Shown here one piece after another: positions 15,923 to 23,474 of a DNA stretch of 27,197 bases. The position numbers and the translations under genes are program-made. Under the pieces are notes generated by a model. That model was not told the origin of the DNA. It searched no databases and saw only the letters and a list, made by a program, of their open reading frames with translations. The DNA comes from Scytonema sp. UIC 10036 (GTDB lineage: Bacteria > Cyanobacteriota > Cyanobacteriia > Cyanobacteriales > Nostocaceae), in NCBI RefSeq assembly GCF_009725235.1, contig NZ_WJFC01000181.1:1-27197 (forward strand), written 5' to 3'. The number at the start of each line of letters is the position of its first letter. Position 1 is the stretch's first letter.

Positions 15923-16237
15923 CTACATTGGTTTCTGTTCTAACTGAGCGTATTTGTTGATGTTATTTGAATTATAGCTAAGTTGATTGGTAGGTGCTTT
16001 TTCAGTAGTCGTAACGACTCTGCCTAAAATCTTTTGTGGAGTATATAGCTGATGCAATCCCAGCAGAAGCAATAAAACTCCTATTTGTACAACTGATGGC
16101 ACTAAAACAAATCCCATCAATAACAATATGGCTCCAGCAAACACAACTGCAATGCGATAAACCTCTTCAGTTATTCTAAGTCCGAACCCAACACTACTTA
16201 TACCGATAATCAGTAAAGCAAAATAGCTGAATAGCAT
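15923..16237 (-). CDS. Small membrane protein of unknown function, ArsR-linked
   Basis: A 104-residue protein with about three hydrophobic segments (FSYFALLIIGISSVGFGL; IAVVFAGAILLLMGFVLV; VVQIGVLLLLLGLHQLY) and a polar C-terminal tail rich in Asn, Gln and Thr. No family is recognised. I chose the ATG at 16237 because GGAGG at 16246-16250 gives 8-nt spacing; an ATG two codons earlier is too close, and the frame's upstream ATG at 16318 has no site. A 20-bp palindrome at 16326-16345, matching the arsR promoter operator, lies about 90 bp upstream. The gene is therefore probably repressed by the ArsR protein encoded just upstream on the same strand. Confidence 0.7.
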   Translation of the reverse strand: MLFSYFALLIIGISSVGFGLRITEEVYRIAVVFAGAILLLMGFVLVPSVVQIGVLLLLLGLHQLYTPQKILGRVVTTTEKAPTNQLSYNSNNINKYAQLEQKPM

Positions 16238-16325
16238 AGTCATTTCCTCCAATGTACCGTGAGTTAATAGCTGTACCAAACCTACACGGATTCGCAATAA
16301 GATAAAGGTAATTATCAATATGTAA

Positions 16326-16345
16326 ATATCGAACTAATTCGATAT
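16326..16345. promoter_or_regulatory. ArsR operator copy 2, upstream of the small membrane protein
   Basis: ATATCGA and TCGATAT, perfect 7-bp arms with a 6-nt spacer. It has the same length and arm sequence as the operator in the arsR promoter at 16723-16742. On the minus strand weak -35/-10-like hexamers (TGTTTA and TATTTA) flank it in the same geometry. Confidence 0.65.
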
Positions 16346-16409
16346 AAACAGATAGAAGAGATTGCAGACAATGGGAGAAATACTGCTTCTAAGCAAAAGT
16401 CGTAAAAAT

Positions 16410-16709
16410 TTACAATTCCTTCGCTACAACAGACGCAAATTTAGAAAATGCCTCTTCATTGCGTCGGTAGTAAGTACATTGTCCCTGACGGGTCGCTATT
16501 ACTAGCCCCGTAGCCTCTAACATAGATAGATAGTGGGATACAGTGGACTGAGCCAACCCTGTTTTCTTTTGAATGCAACTAACACAGACTCCTACAGTAT
16601 AAGGGTCTACATCTTGATCTGGGAAGTACTCATTCGGCTCTTTTAACCAATGCAGGATTTGGAGCCGAGTTTCATTTGAAAGAACTTTGAATATGTCTTT
16701 AGTATCCAT
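16410..16709 (-). CDS. ArsR-family winged-helix transcriptional regulator
   Basis: A 99-residue winged helix-turn-helix repressor. The N-terminal helix DIFKVLSNETRLQILHWL is the ArsR hallmark; the recognition helix region GLAQSTVSHYLSMLEATGLV spans residues 51-70, and the wing is IATRQGQCTYYRR. Cysteines Cys42 and Cys45 form a CVSC pair just before the recognition helix, with Cys78 in the wing. These could bind a metal or sense thiol/redox state, but the pair is not the ELCVCDL motif of arsenic or cadmium sensors. It starts at ATG 16709, a few bases after the predicted transcription start. Its own promoter holds a palindrome, so autoregulation is likely. Confidence 0.85.
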   Translation of the reverse strand: MDTKDIFKVLSNETRLQILHWLKEPNEYFPDQDVDPYTVGVCVSCIQKKTGLAQSTVSHYLSMLEATGLVIATRQGQCTYYRRNEEAFSKFASVVAKEL

Positions 16710-16719
16710 ACCTATTTAC

Positions 16720-16747
16720 ATTATATCGATCTTTCGCGATATGTCAA
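16720..16747 (-). promoter_or_regulatory. Consensus promoter of arsR with embedded operator
   Basis: On the minus strand: TTGACA (16747-16742), a 16-bp spacer, and TATAAT (16725-16720), both perfect sigma-70 hexamers. The palindrome at 16723-16742 (ATATCGA / GCGATAT arms, 6 of 7 bases matching) fills the spacer. The expected start of transcription is only a few bases before the ATG, so the message would be nearly leaderless. Confidence 0.75.
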
Positions 16748-16796
16748 ATTGTACTTCTAGTTAGTGGTTGGTGGTAGGTGGGACAACAACTATCCA

Positions 16797-16873
16797 CTAA
16801 CAACTAACAACTAACAACTAACAACTAACAACTAACAACTAACAACTAACAACTAACAACTAACAACTAACAA
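16797..16873. repeat. Eleven perfect CTAACAA heptamers
   Basis: An uninterrupted STRR array of 11 identical 7-bp units; a twelfth, degenerate unit (CTAACCA) contains the stop codon of the DUF1338 gene. Confidence 0.95.
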
Positions 16874-17788
16874 CTAACCATTAACTACCTTTGTCATCTC
16901 AAACAACTGCTGGGCATTCTTTCCTAAAAAAGCATCAAAAAGTTCTTGCTTGCCCGGTTCCACTTCTACCAAGTAACGCTCAGCAAGTTCGTAATAGGCG
17001 TAAGTCCAAGGAATTTGAATTTCTGTATCTGTTGAATCATTAAGAACCGATACAATTTCAGTCACTGCTTGAGTTGCTGTTTGTCGTAATCCGCAGGTAG
17101 CATCACCTTCCATTTCCTCTTTCATGGGTACACCTAAGTTAGCTAAAGCACGGACAGTGGTATCAATATCCGGATAGGCTACAGTGTTTTGACGGTTAAC
17201 GTAGGCCGTAAAATGGTTGACTGCATAACCATGTAGCAATACCCAAGCACCATACTGGGTCACTTTGTTAACGTTTTCTACTACAAATCGCTTTGGAGGT
17301 TGCCAAAGAGTAGAAAAGACTCTTGAGAGTTCTTTAACAAGACGCTCCGTATTATTACTAAATGTATCAAAAATTGCAGGAAAACTTAGTAAATTCACAC
17401 CTGCCACAGTTTGACGGATGAGTTGTACGGTATTTTCTGGTAACTCATCCACAATTAATTCACTAATAAATAGTTTGGGTAAATCAAATTCCTCTTGTTG
17501 GGGATGGCGATAATGACGGGCATAAAGATAGGTTTCAGGAAAAGAGTATTCTCCAGCCACCTCGTAACCTAAAATTTGGACAAGTTGTTCTAAGTAATTA
17601 ATCCCTAAGTTTACTCTACCCTGTGGACTATCTACACTCATGCGTAAAGATCTAAAAGCAATGTGGTCATTAGCAACAGTTCCACCCGCATTCTCGATCA
17701 TTTGCGCGTAGGTACGGGCATAAGTAACCCTGTTGCTGTAGTCTTGCCAGAGTAAGTCCCAAAGATGATGGGCAATTTCGGGTTTCAT
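16874..17788 (-). CDS. DUF1338 protein, 2-oxoadipate dioxygenase/decarboxylase (HglS) family
   Basis: A 304-residue protein. The family includes bacterial HglS and plant homologues, Fe(II)-dependent enzymes that convert 2-oxoadipate to D-2-hydroxyglutarate in lysine breakdown. Seen here are NDHIAFRSL (residues 40-48) with the likely first metal His and the substrate-binding Arg, a second conserved His in GYAVNHFTAYV, and the probable Glu ligand in AYYELAERYL. The protein is shorter than proteobacterial HglS (about 450 residues), so exact substrate is inferred. The aminotransferase gene lies 105 bp upstream on the same strand, which suits an aminoadipate-to-oxoadipate step. The start is the ATG at 17788. 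The TAG stop falls in a heptamer repeat unit. Confidence 0.8.
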   Translation of the reverse strand: MKPEIAHHLWDLLWQDYSNRVTYARTYAQMIENAGGTVANDHIAFRSLRMSVDSPQGRVNLGINYLEQLVQILGYEVAGEYSFPETYLYARHYRHPQQEEFDLPKLFISELIVDELPENTVQLIRQTVAGVNLLSFPAIFDTFSNNTERLVKELSRVFSTLWQPPKRFVVENVNKVTQYGAWVLLHGYAVNHFTAYVNRQNTVAYPDIDTTVRALANLGVPMKEEMEGDATCGLRQTATQAVTEIVSVLNDSTDTEIQIPWTYAYYELAERYLVEVEPGKQELFDAFLGKNAQQLFEMTKVVNG

Positions 17789-17893
17789 AGAATTGAGGAT
17801 GTATCTTCAACTCATGATAACCTCACACAAAGGCAGAAGTTCGAGAGCAGAAGGCGTACTTCAAGAAATTACTGTGTATAAATTTCTCTTAAG

Positions 17894-19249
17894 CTAAATT
17901 CCAGCTAACACTTCAGCAAGAATGTCAAGAGCAATTTCAATCTGGTTGCCATCGATTAATAAAGGTGGACAGAAGCGAATAGCTGCTTTACCACAGCCTA
18001 GTAACAATAGTCCTTTGAAGAAAGCTTGTTGAACAATGCGATCGCGCAACGGCGAATTATAATTCCCCTCATGGTCTAACAAATCCACTGCCACCATCAA
18101 CCCTTTACCTCGTGGTGGGGAGACTTGCGGAAATTGTTGCGACAACCGATACAAACCAGCTTGCAAGAGTTCTCCCATGGCAATTGCATTTGCCATCAAA
18201 CCGTTTTCTAGCAGTTTGAGCGTGACAATAGCAGCTGCACAAGCCACTGGATTGCCTCCAAAGGTTGTCGCATGAGAACCTGGTTGCCAAGTCATAATTT
18301 CAGGGCGCGAAAGAATAGCCCCTAAAGGAAGACCACTGGCAATACCTTTTGCGATGGTGATGATATCTGGCATGACACCCCAATGCTCGATCGCAAATAG
18401 ACGACCGGTACGCCCCATCCCTGCTTGGACTTCATCAACAACCATCAAGATACCGTGGCGATCGCATATTTCCCTGATTCGCTGTAAAAACCCATCTTCT
18501 GGGACAATATAACCGCCTTCTCCCTGAATCGCTTCAACAACAATTGCTGCTACCTCTTTAGGAGGGAGCATGGTTGGGAATAGCTGTTTCTCCAAGTAAT
18601 CCAAGCTAGCGTGAGTGCCATAAGGAATATGAGTTATACCAGGAACCAGAGGACCGAAATTTGCCCTTTGTACCGTTTTGGAACCAGTCAAGGACATTGC
18701 CCCATAAGTGCGTCCGTGAAATGCGCCTAAAAAGGCAATAATTAAAGAACGTCCCGTGTAGTATCTAGCGAGTTTGATTGCTCCTTCGTTAGATTCTGCT
18801 CCTGAATTTGTAAAAAACACTTTAGCAGGAAAAGATTTTCCAGTTCCCTCTCCAACAACAGGTGGAAAGGGCGCACGAGAAGCTAATTTTTCCGCGAGTT
18901 CCACCATAGGTTCGTAGTAAAAATCAGTCCCTGACATATGTAACAGGTTGGCTGCTTGCTCTTGAATAGCTCGGACAACTTCTGGATGGGAGTGCCCTGT
19001 TGCAGTGACGGCAATACCAGCTGTCATATCTAGAAATACGTTTCCATCGACATCTTCTACCATGCAACCCTCACCACGAGCCACCACTAACGGGTAGTCA
19101 CGGGTATAGGAAGGGGAAGTGACAGAGCGATCGCGTTGTACAATATCTCTAGCTTTTGGTCCCGGTAACGAAGTGACTAAATGAGGTATACGAGGTAAGG
19201 GTATTTTGGATTTTAGATTTTGGATTTTGGATTCTGAAAGATGTAGCAT
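17894..19249 (-). CDS. Class-III PLP-dependent aminotransferase
   Basis: About 451 residues in the acetylornithine/4-aminobutyrate aminotransferase fold. Motifs are FFTNSGAESNEGAIKLAR, GAFHGRTYG, VDEVQAGMGRTG, IAKGIASGLPLGA with the PLP-binding Lys, and the phosphate-binding ATTFGGNPVACAAA. The substrate cannot be read from sequence; ArgD, GABA, lysine-epsilon or branched-chain types are all possible. Its place before the DUF1338 gene makes a lysine/aminoadipate role attractive. The frame opens at a TTG (19321), but I prefer the ATG at 19249. Residues 3-17 (HLSESKIQNLKSKIP) are translated from an ATTTTGGATTTTAGA-type repeat at 19201-19236, so the ancestral start may have lain further downstream, near PRIPHLVTSLPGPKA. 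Confidence 0.85.
   Translation of the reverse strand: MLHLSESKIQNLKSKIPLPRIPHLVTSLPGPKARDIVQRDRSVTSPSYTRDYPLVVARGEGCMVEDVDGNVFLDMTAGIAVTATGHSHPEVVRAIQEQAANLLHMSGTDFYYEPMVELAEKLASRAPFPPVVGEGTGKSFPAKVFFTNSGAESNEGAIKLARYYTGRSLIIAFLGAFHGRTYGAMSLTGSKTVQRANFGPLVPGITHIPYGTHASLDYLEKQLFPTMLPPKEVAAIVVEAIQGEGGYIVPEDGFLQRIREICDRHGILMVVDEVQAGMGRTGRLFAIEHWGVMPDIITIAKGIASGLPLGAILSRPEIMTWQPGSHATTFGGNPVACAAAIVTLKLLENGLMANAIAMGELLQAGLYRLSQQFPQVSPPRGKGLMVAVDLLDHEGNYNSPLRDRIVQQAFFKGLLLLGCGKAAIRFCPPLLIDGNQIEIALDILAEVLAGI
19201..19236. repeat. ATTTTGGATTTT-type repeat inside a coding region
   Basis: Repeated TTTTGGATT / TTTTAGATT units, a classic intergenic repeat of Nostocales, here translated as the N-terminus of the aminotransferase. 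Confidence 0.75.
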
Positions 19250-19929
19250 AAAAAGATTAATATCTAAGTAAGTTTTAATATTCTTCGATTGAAATAGTTT
19301 TGTGTGTCTTTTATGATACAAATTATGCAGGAGTTTGTTAGGGCATAATTACTGAGCTAGTATTTGCTTTGTGTAAAGTATGCCACTATCTAACTTACCA
19401 ACTTGTTCTTGCGATCGTCTTTTGAGATTAACACTCATTATTCTTGGTCACACATCATGTCAACCATTGCGATCGAGACTTGAGGTTTTAAGAAACTTTG
19501 TTCTTCTATTTTAGATAAATTATACAAAGTGTGCTAGTTTAAACTTAGTATATATACCGTAATAATTTCACACAAAAAATACCATCGAAGATTTTACTCC
19601 CTTCCCGCTCAAAGATTATCTATCTAAATGAACCGCAAAGACGCAAAGAGCGCAAAGAAAGAGAAATATATGCTTGGTAGTCTTAGAGGGTGTTTGAAAA
19701 GTCCTTTCATCAGTAGCAAAACATTCACGCTCCCCCTAAATCCCCCGATATATACCCCAGCGAGGGAACTTGGGGCTTGTCCTCCGCACGAATGATAACT
19801 CAAGCTAATCTTTCTTATTACTTTTAATAAACTTGTTAATATTGTAAATTAAAGTAAATATTTGTAAAGTAGAGTTACAGTCTCTTCAAAGAGCCTAATT
19901 CGTAAAACGTAAACCGCAATCATAAAACC
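19250..19929. other. Repeat-bearing intergenic region
   Basis: No intact gene is seen. It holds a half-copy of the MITE-like element (19592-19645), including the AACCGCAAAGACGCAAAGAG repeat. It also has a segment at 19681-19780 related to 23204-23315: both begin TCTTAGAGG(G/A)TGTTTGAAAAGT and lead into a CCCCTAAATCCCCCGATA-like run. The AT-rich stretch 19820-19929 directly before the psbA-like remnant may be its old promoter and leader. Confidence 0.5.
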
Positions 19930-19985
19930 ATGACAGCAACCTTACAATAGCGCCAAAGCGCAAATGTGTGGAAACGCGCTTTTGA
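19930..19985 (+). pseudogene. psbA: psbA (photosystem II D1) 5' remnant
   Basis: From ATG 19930 the reading is MTATLQ, an in-frame TAG, then RQSANVWKR. Apart from the stop and a Glu-to-Lys change, this is the N-terminus of cyanobacterial D1 (MTATLQ(Q/R)RxSANVWERFC). The stop differs from the expected CAG by one C-to-T change. After the first ~16 codons the similarity ends: no transmembrane part of D1 follows, and the frame runs on to a TGA at about 20116 through sequence I do not recognise. I take it as a truncated, dead copy of one member of the multigene psbA family. Confidence 0.6.
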
Positions 19986-20277
19986 CATTCAGATTCATCT
20001 TGTTTCAAACCTACGTTCCACCGCTCGCCTAAAGAGTTTAAAAATGCGATACACATTGCCAACGATCGCAGATCGCATGATTACCGAATTCCCCCAATTG
20101 GTTGCTGCTGCCTGATATTCCAAAATCCTTATCAATTTAACTTTTTATAATTTAATAAGAGATAATTTTAGGTAAGAGAATGTCAATTTTTGCTGACTAT
20201 CTCTAGACTCAGCCACATTACAAGCATATAGTGTTGCTGACATTTTTACTATAGTTTTGAAGTGCGATTCAGCAGTA
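19986..20277. other. Intergenic stretch without recognised gene
   Basis: An open plus-strand frame continues from the psbA-like remnant to about 20116 (ending TEFPQLVAAA). It has no visible family motif and may be another gene fragment. The rest is AT-rich and presumably carries the promoter of the hydrolase-fold gene. Confidence 0.35.
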
Positions 20278-21087
20278 ATGATTTCAGAACAGGTAATCAA
20301 AATTAAAAGAGGCTTTGTGGACAGACCGTGGGGTCAATTGCATTACCGGACAGCAGGTAATGGACCGGTACTGGTACTCACCCACAAAACGTACTTTTCT
20401 TCTCGTAGTTTTCTTAGAGCCATACCGCTATTAGCCCCGCATTTTCGAGTAATTGTGCCAGATACTCCTGGTCAAGGTGAGTCAGAAAATCCACCCACTC
20501 AGTGGACTATTCCGCAGTATGCGTCAGATTTATTAGAGGTACTGGACACGCTTAAAGTTGAAGATTTTTACTTGGTGGGCAATAGCACCGGAGCGGCAAT
20601 TGCTTGCGAAGCGGCGGTAATTTGTTCAAGTAGAATTAAAAAGCTGCTACTTTTTGGAATGCCTCGTTGGAAAGATTCAGCAGCACGTCAAGATTTACGC
20701 CGATCGCCATTCTTTTACGGACCCCCGGAGATAAAAGACGATGGCAGCCACTACAGCACCAATTGGCAACGGATAAAATCACTGTGTGTTGGTTATCCCC
20801 CTGAATGCTTTGAAATCTATTTCCAAGAAGTAATGTCTCGAAAAGAGCGCACCTACGAGGGGATAGAAGCAGTTTTGAGCTACTCAGAAGCAAGCCGTTT
20901 ACCACTCCTGACGGTACCGACTTTACTCATGTGGGCAATGGAAGACACCATGTTTACGCCTTTTATTGAAGACACTGCCCGACTTGTTCCCCATTCTACC
21001 ACCAAGGTTCTACACGGCAGCCCCCTAATGTATCTGCGAGATCCCAAACTTTACTGCGAAACCTTGCTAAAATACCTACTATCCTAG
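20278..21087 (+). CDS. Alpha/beta-hydrolase-fold protein with altered catalytic motifs
   Basis: A 269-residue alpha/beta-hydrolase. The nucleophile elbow is GNSTGAA with Ser103, and the likely acid is Asp223 (WAMEDTMF). The usual histidine motif (GxGH near the C-terminus) reads HGSPLMYLRDP: Leu250 takes the His position, while a His (246) sits four residues earlier. The oxyanion segment, normally HGxP or HGG, reads LTHKTYFSS. It may therefore be a hydrolase with a rearranged triad or a non-hydrolytic relative; substrate unknown. No signal peptide. The frame also opens at a TTG (20257), but the ATG at 20278 is preferred. Neither has a clear ribosome site. Isolated gene, convergent with the solute-binding protein gene. 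Confidence 0.75.
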   Translation: MISEQVIKIKRGFVDRPWGQLHYRTAGNGPVLVLTHKTYFSSRSFLRAIPLLAPHFRVIVPDTPGQGESENPPTQWTIPQYASDLLEVLDTLKVEDFYLVGNSTGAAIACEAAVICSSRIKKLLLFGMPRWKDSAARQDLRRSPFFYGPPEIKDDGSHYSTNWQRIKSLCVGYPPECFEIYFQEVMSRKERTYEGIEAVLSYSEASRLPLLTVPTLLMWAMEDTMFTPFIEDTARLVPHSTTKVLHGSPLMYLRDPKLYCETLLKYLLS

Positions 21088-21323
21088 TATAGGATTGCAC
21101 AAGTTCGTAACGAATTACTCCCTTTCCGGCATAAGATTACCGATCGTCCTCTCCTCTTTCCTCTGCGTCCTCTGCGCCTCTGTGGTTCATTTAATTAAGT
21201 TTTTATCAGTTTTCGATGGGGTGCATACATCAAATGATTAAGGAACCGCAGATGAACGCAGATGGACGCGGATAAAGTGGATAGGAGGTCGTACAGTTTG
21301 GTCTAAACTCCAGTTATCACTCA
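21088..21323. repeat. Region of dispersed repeats between convergent genes
   Basis: Contains a diverged half of the MITE-like element (TTACTCCCTTTCCGG and AAGATTACC, 21115-21145). It also has a CTCTGCGCCTCTGTGGTTCAT repeat (21174-21193) and, in the opposite direction, an AACCGCAGATGAACGCAGAT repeat (21244-21275). The last two belong to one family and form an inverted pair. Confidence 0.6.
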
Positions 21324-23111
21324 TCAATTATTAGCTACTTTCCATTCATCAATGTTCCAGAAAATCGATCCTAAACTAGAATATTTGATTGGCTCGATGC
21401 GATCGCGCACTGCTTTAAATGACATGGGATTCACCAGGCAAAACACAGGCAACTGTTCGGCAACAATTTGCTGGAATTTGCCATAAATTGCTTTGCGCTT
21501 GTTCTCATTTATTTCTTTAATTCCAGCGCTGAAAAGACTGTCTATTTCCCTTTCCCAATCAGAAACTACCCATCCTTTAAGCGGTGGTTCTCCTGCTTGA
21601 GTACCTTGGTTGAATTGATGAAACGAGCCTTGACTAGTCCAGAACAACGATACAAGGTTAGGTTCCACATCTGCACCAGGAACGCCGAATGCACCTACAT
21701 AACAATCCCAATCTCGATGGGAGAGCAGCTTTCGCAGCACGACGTTAAAGTTGACTACCTGCAAAGCTGTTTTAATACCGATCTGGTTTAAATCTTGTTG
21801 GATCTGCACCGCAGCATCTATCCGGGATCGGTCTTCTGATTTTACCAGGATATTAAATTGTACCCGGTTCCCATCCCGATCTATCAATTCTTTTTGAGAA
21901 TTGTACTTGAAACCAGTCTCTAGCAACATTTGCTTTGCTTTCAGAGGATTGTAATCGTAAACTTTTAACCCAGCGGTAGGCGAGAGGTAATAAGGACTTT
22001 GTACCGATATGGGCGAATGTTGTACTTCGCCCAACCCCTGATAGATATTGGTTTTCATCCGTTTGCGGTTAATAGCATAAGCGACTGCTTGTCTAAAAGC
22101 CAAGTTATTAAACCACCGAGACTTAATTGGGTTTACCAAAGGCTGTCCTTTGGCATTGCGAGCTTGATTGAGATTGAAACCAACAAACGCAAAACCATCA
22201 CTAAGTCCACCGTTATAAATAGTGTATTTTCCTCGCTTCTCCTCTTTTTTTAGTAACCTGAATACTGATGGTGTTACATCCAGGTTATCCAGTTCCCCAG
22301 AGCGGAATTTTAGTAACTGGTTGTCAGTTGATGAAATAATTTGCCAAACAATGCGTTCAATATAAGGCAATTGATTTCCCCGATCGTCGTGTCGCCAGTA
22401 ATAGGGATTGCGTCGTAAGATGACTCGCTCAGATGGAGTATAACTTTCTATCAGGTAGGGTCCATTACTAATAATTTGTTCGGCAGGGGTGTTGGTTCCC
22501 CAAGTTGATAAAAATTGTGGATTGCCATTAGCATCGCTCTTGAAGACAGAGGGGCGCAATGCATGAGCCGGAAGAATTGCCAGTTTTTCTATATTTCTTA
22601 AAAAAGGAGTAAAAGGTTCTGGTAAAGTGAACTCTATTTGCCGATCGTTGAGTTTCTGCACTTTTGGAAAAGCTTCTTTGTTGCCAATACGTAAAAAATC
22701 TCTCCAAATAGTGGGAATTTTTTTGTTGAGGTATATATCTCGATAAGTAAAGACAATATCATCTGCTGTCAGAGATGTGCCATCTGACCACTTTAACCCT
22801 GGTTTGAGTGTAAAAGTAATTCGCTGGCGATCGCTAGAAATTGACCAATTCTCTGCCAATCCTGGTTCCAACTTATGAGTCAAAGCGTTCTCATCAATCA
22901 ATCCCTTGTAGATGAAAGGAAAAATACTATAGGGAGAGTCATTAATGGCATAGTTAAAGCTAGGTGGATCGCTCAGAGAAACTAAAACGACTTGAGAGAC
23001 TTGAGCCGAAGAGGTTTTAAATTTGCTAGGGTGACAACCTGCTAACAGCAAACAACAAAATATTGCCAAAGCTACCACCAACTTTAGAGGTCGAAAAACA
23101 GTAGCAACCAT
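21324..23111 (-). CDS. ABC transporter family-5 solute-binding lipoprotein (peptide type)
   Basis: A 595-residue extracytoplasmic binding protein of the SBP_bac_5 (OppA/DppA/NikA) family. The N-terminus is a lipoprotein signal: basic RPLK, a hydrophobic core, and the lipobox LLAGC with Cys26 as lipidation site. The mature part shows the family layout: PYSIFPFIYKGLIDEN, LAENWSISSDRQRITFTLKPGLKWSDGTSL, DDIVFTY, and AYAINRKRM. It should capture oligopeptides or similar solutes. No permease or ATPase genes lie nearby, so it must work with components encoded elsewhere. The frame extends to 23306, but that extension is translated from a dispersed hairpin repeat; the ATG at 23111 directly precedes the signal peptide and is clearly right. 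Confidence 0.88.
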   Translation of the reverse strand: MVATVFRPLKLVVALAIFCCLLLAGCHPSKFKTSSAQVSQVVLVSLSDPPSFNYAINDSPYSIFPFIYKGLIDENALTHKLEPGLAENWSISSDRQRITFTLKPGLKWSDGTSLTADDIVFTYRDIYLNKKIPTIWRDFLRIGNKEAFPKVQKLNDRQIEFTLPEPFTPFLRNIEKLAILPAHALRPSVFKSDANGNPQFLSTWGTNTPAEQIISNGPYLIESYTPSERVILRRNPYYWRHDDRGNQLPYIERIVWQIISSTDNQLLKFRSGELDNLDVTPSVFRLLKKEEKRGKYTIYNGGLSDGFAFVGFNLNQARNAKGQPLVNPIKSRWFNNLAFRQAVAYAINRKRMKTNIYQGLGEVQHSPISVQSPYYLSPTAGLKVYDYNPLKAKQMLLETGFKYNSQKELIDRDGNRVQFNILVKSEDRSRIDAAVQIQQDLNQIGIKTALQVVNFNVVLRKLLSHRDWDCYVGAFGVPGADVEPNLVSLFWTSQGSFHQFNQGTQAGEPPLKGWVVSDWEREIDSLFSAGIKEINENKRKAIYGKFQQIVAEQLPVFCLVNPMSFKAVRDRIEPIKYSSLGSIFWNIDEWKVANN

Positions 23112-23203
23112 CTCTAATACCAAATAACGTCTAACTTTCAACCTAAAAGGATGTTGAAAATCATGATTATGTATTAAATTTTTTTTACCCCACCCTAACC
23201 CTT

Positions 23204-23254
23204 CCCGATGTATTGGGGGGAACGAATTTTTCTTGTTCCCCCCAATACATCGGG
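23204..23254. repeat. Perfect 20-bp inverted repeat upstream of the solute-binding protein gene
   Basis: CCCGATGTATTGGGGGGAAC (23204-23223) and its exact reverse complement (23235-23254), with an 11-nt AT-rich loop. It is part of a dispersed element that extends to about 23315 and has a diverged relative at 19681-19780. Confidence 0.9.
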
Positions 23255-23407
23255 GGATTAAGGGGTAATAATGTGATAAAAGCACAACCAACAACTTTTC
23301 AAACATCCTCTAAGAAGAGGTCATGTAAAGTAAATTTCAATCACCAAATGTAATCACCAAATGTATTGTTGGGTTGGGTAAATGAAGTGACACCATATTC
23401 GATAAAT

Positions 23408-23474
23408 GTTGGGTTTCGTTCCTCACCAACCTACTTCGGTTAAATGTTGGGTTTCGTTCCTCAACCCAACCTAT
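23408..23474. repeat. Two copies of the GTTGGGTTTCGTTCCTCAACC dispersed repeat
   Basis: Copies at 23408-23434 and 23446-23474. The second can form a hairpin (GTTGGGTT / AACCCAAC). An inverted third copy lies at 26929-26956, on the other side of the decayed cluster. The stop codon of the aldehyde dehydrogenase pseudogene touches the end of the second copy. Confidence 0.85.

Noticed and set aside
16797..16873. Regular tandem array that might be taken for a CRISPR array
   Set aside because: The 7-bp units are directly adjacent, with no unique spacers and no cas genes; it is a heptamer STRR.
19986..20116. Continuation of the psbA remnant as a real fusion gene
   Set aside because: An in-frame stop at codon 7 and no D1 similarity or other motif downstream; more likely fragments joined by chance.
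23112..23306. N-terminal extension of the solute-binding protein
   Set aside because: It is translated from the dispersed hairpin element, and the lipoprotein signal peptide starts at 23111.
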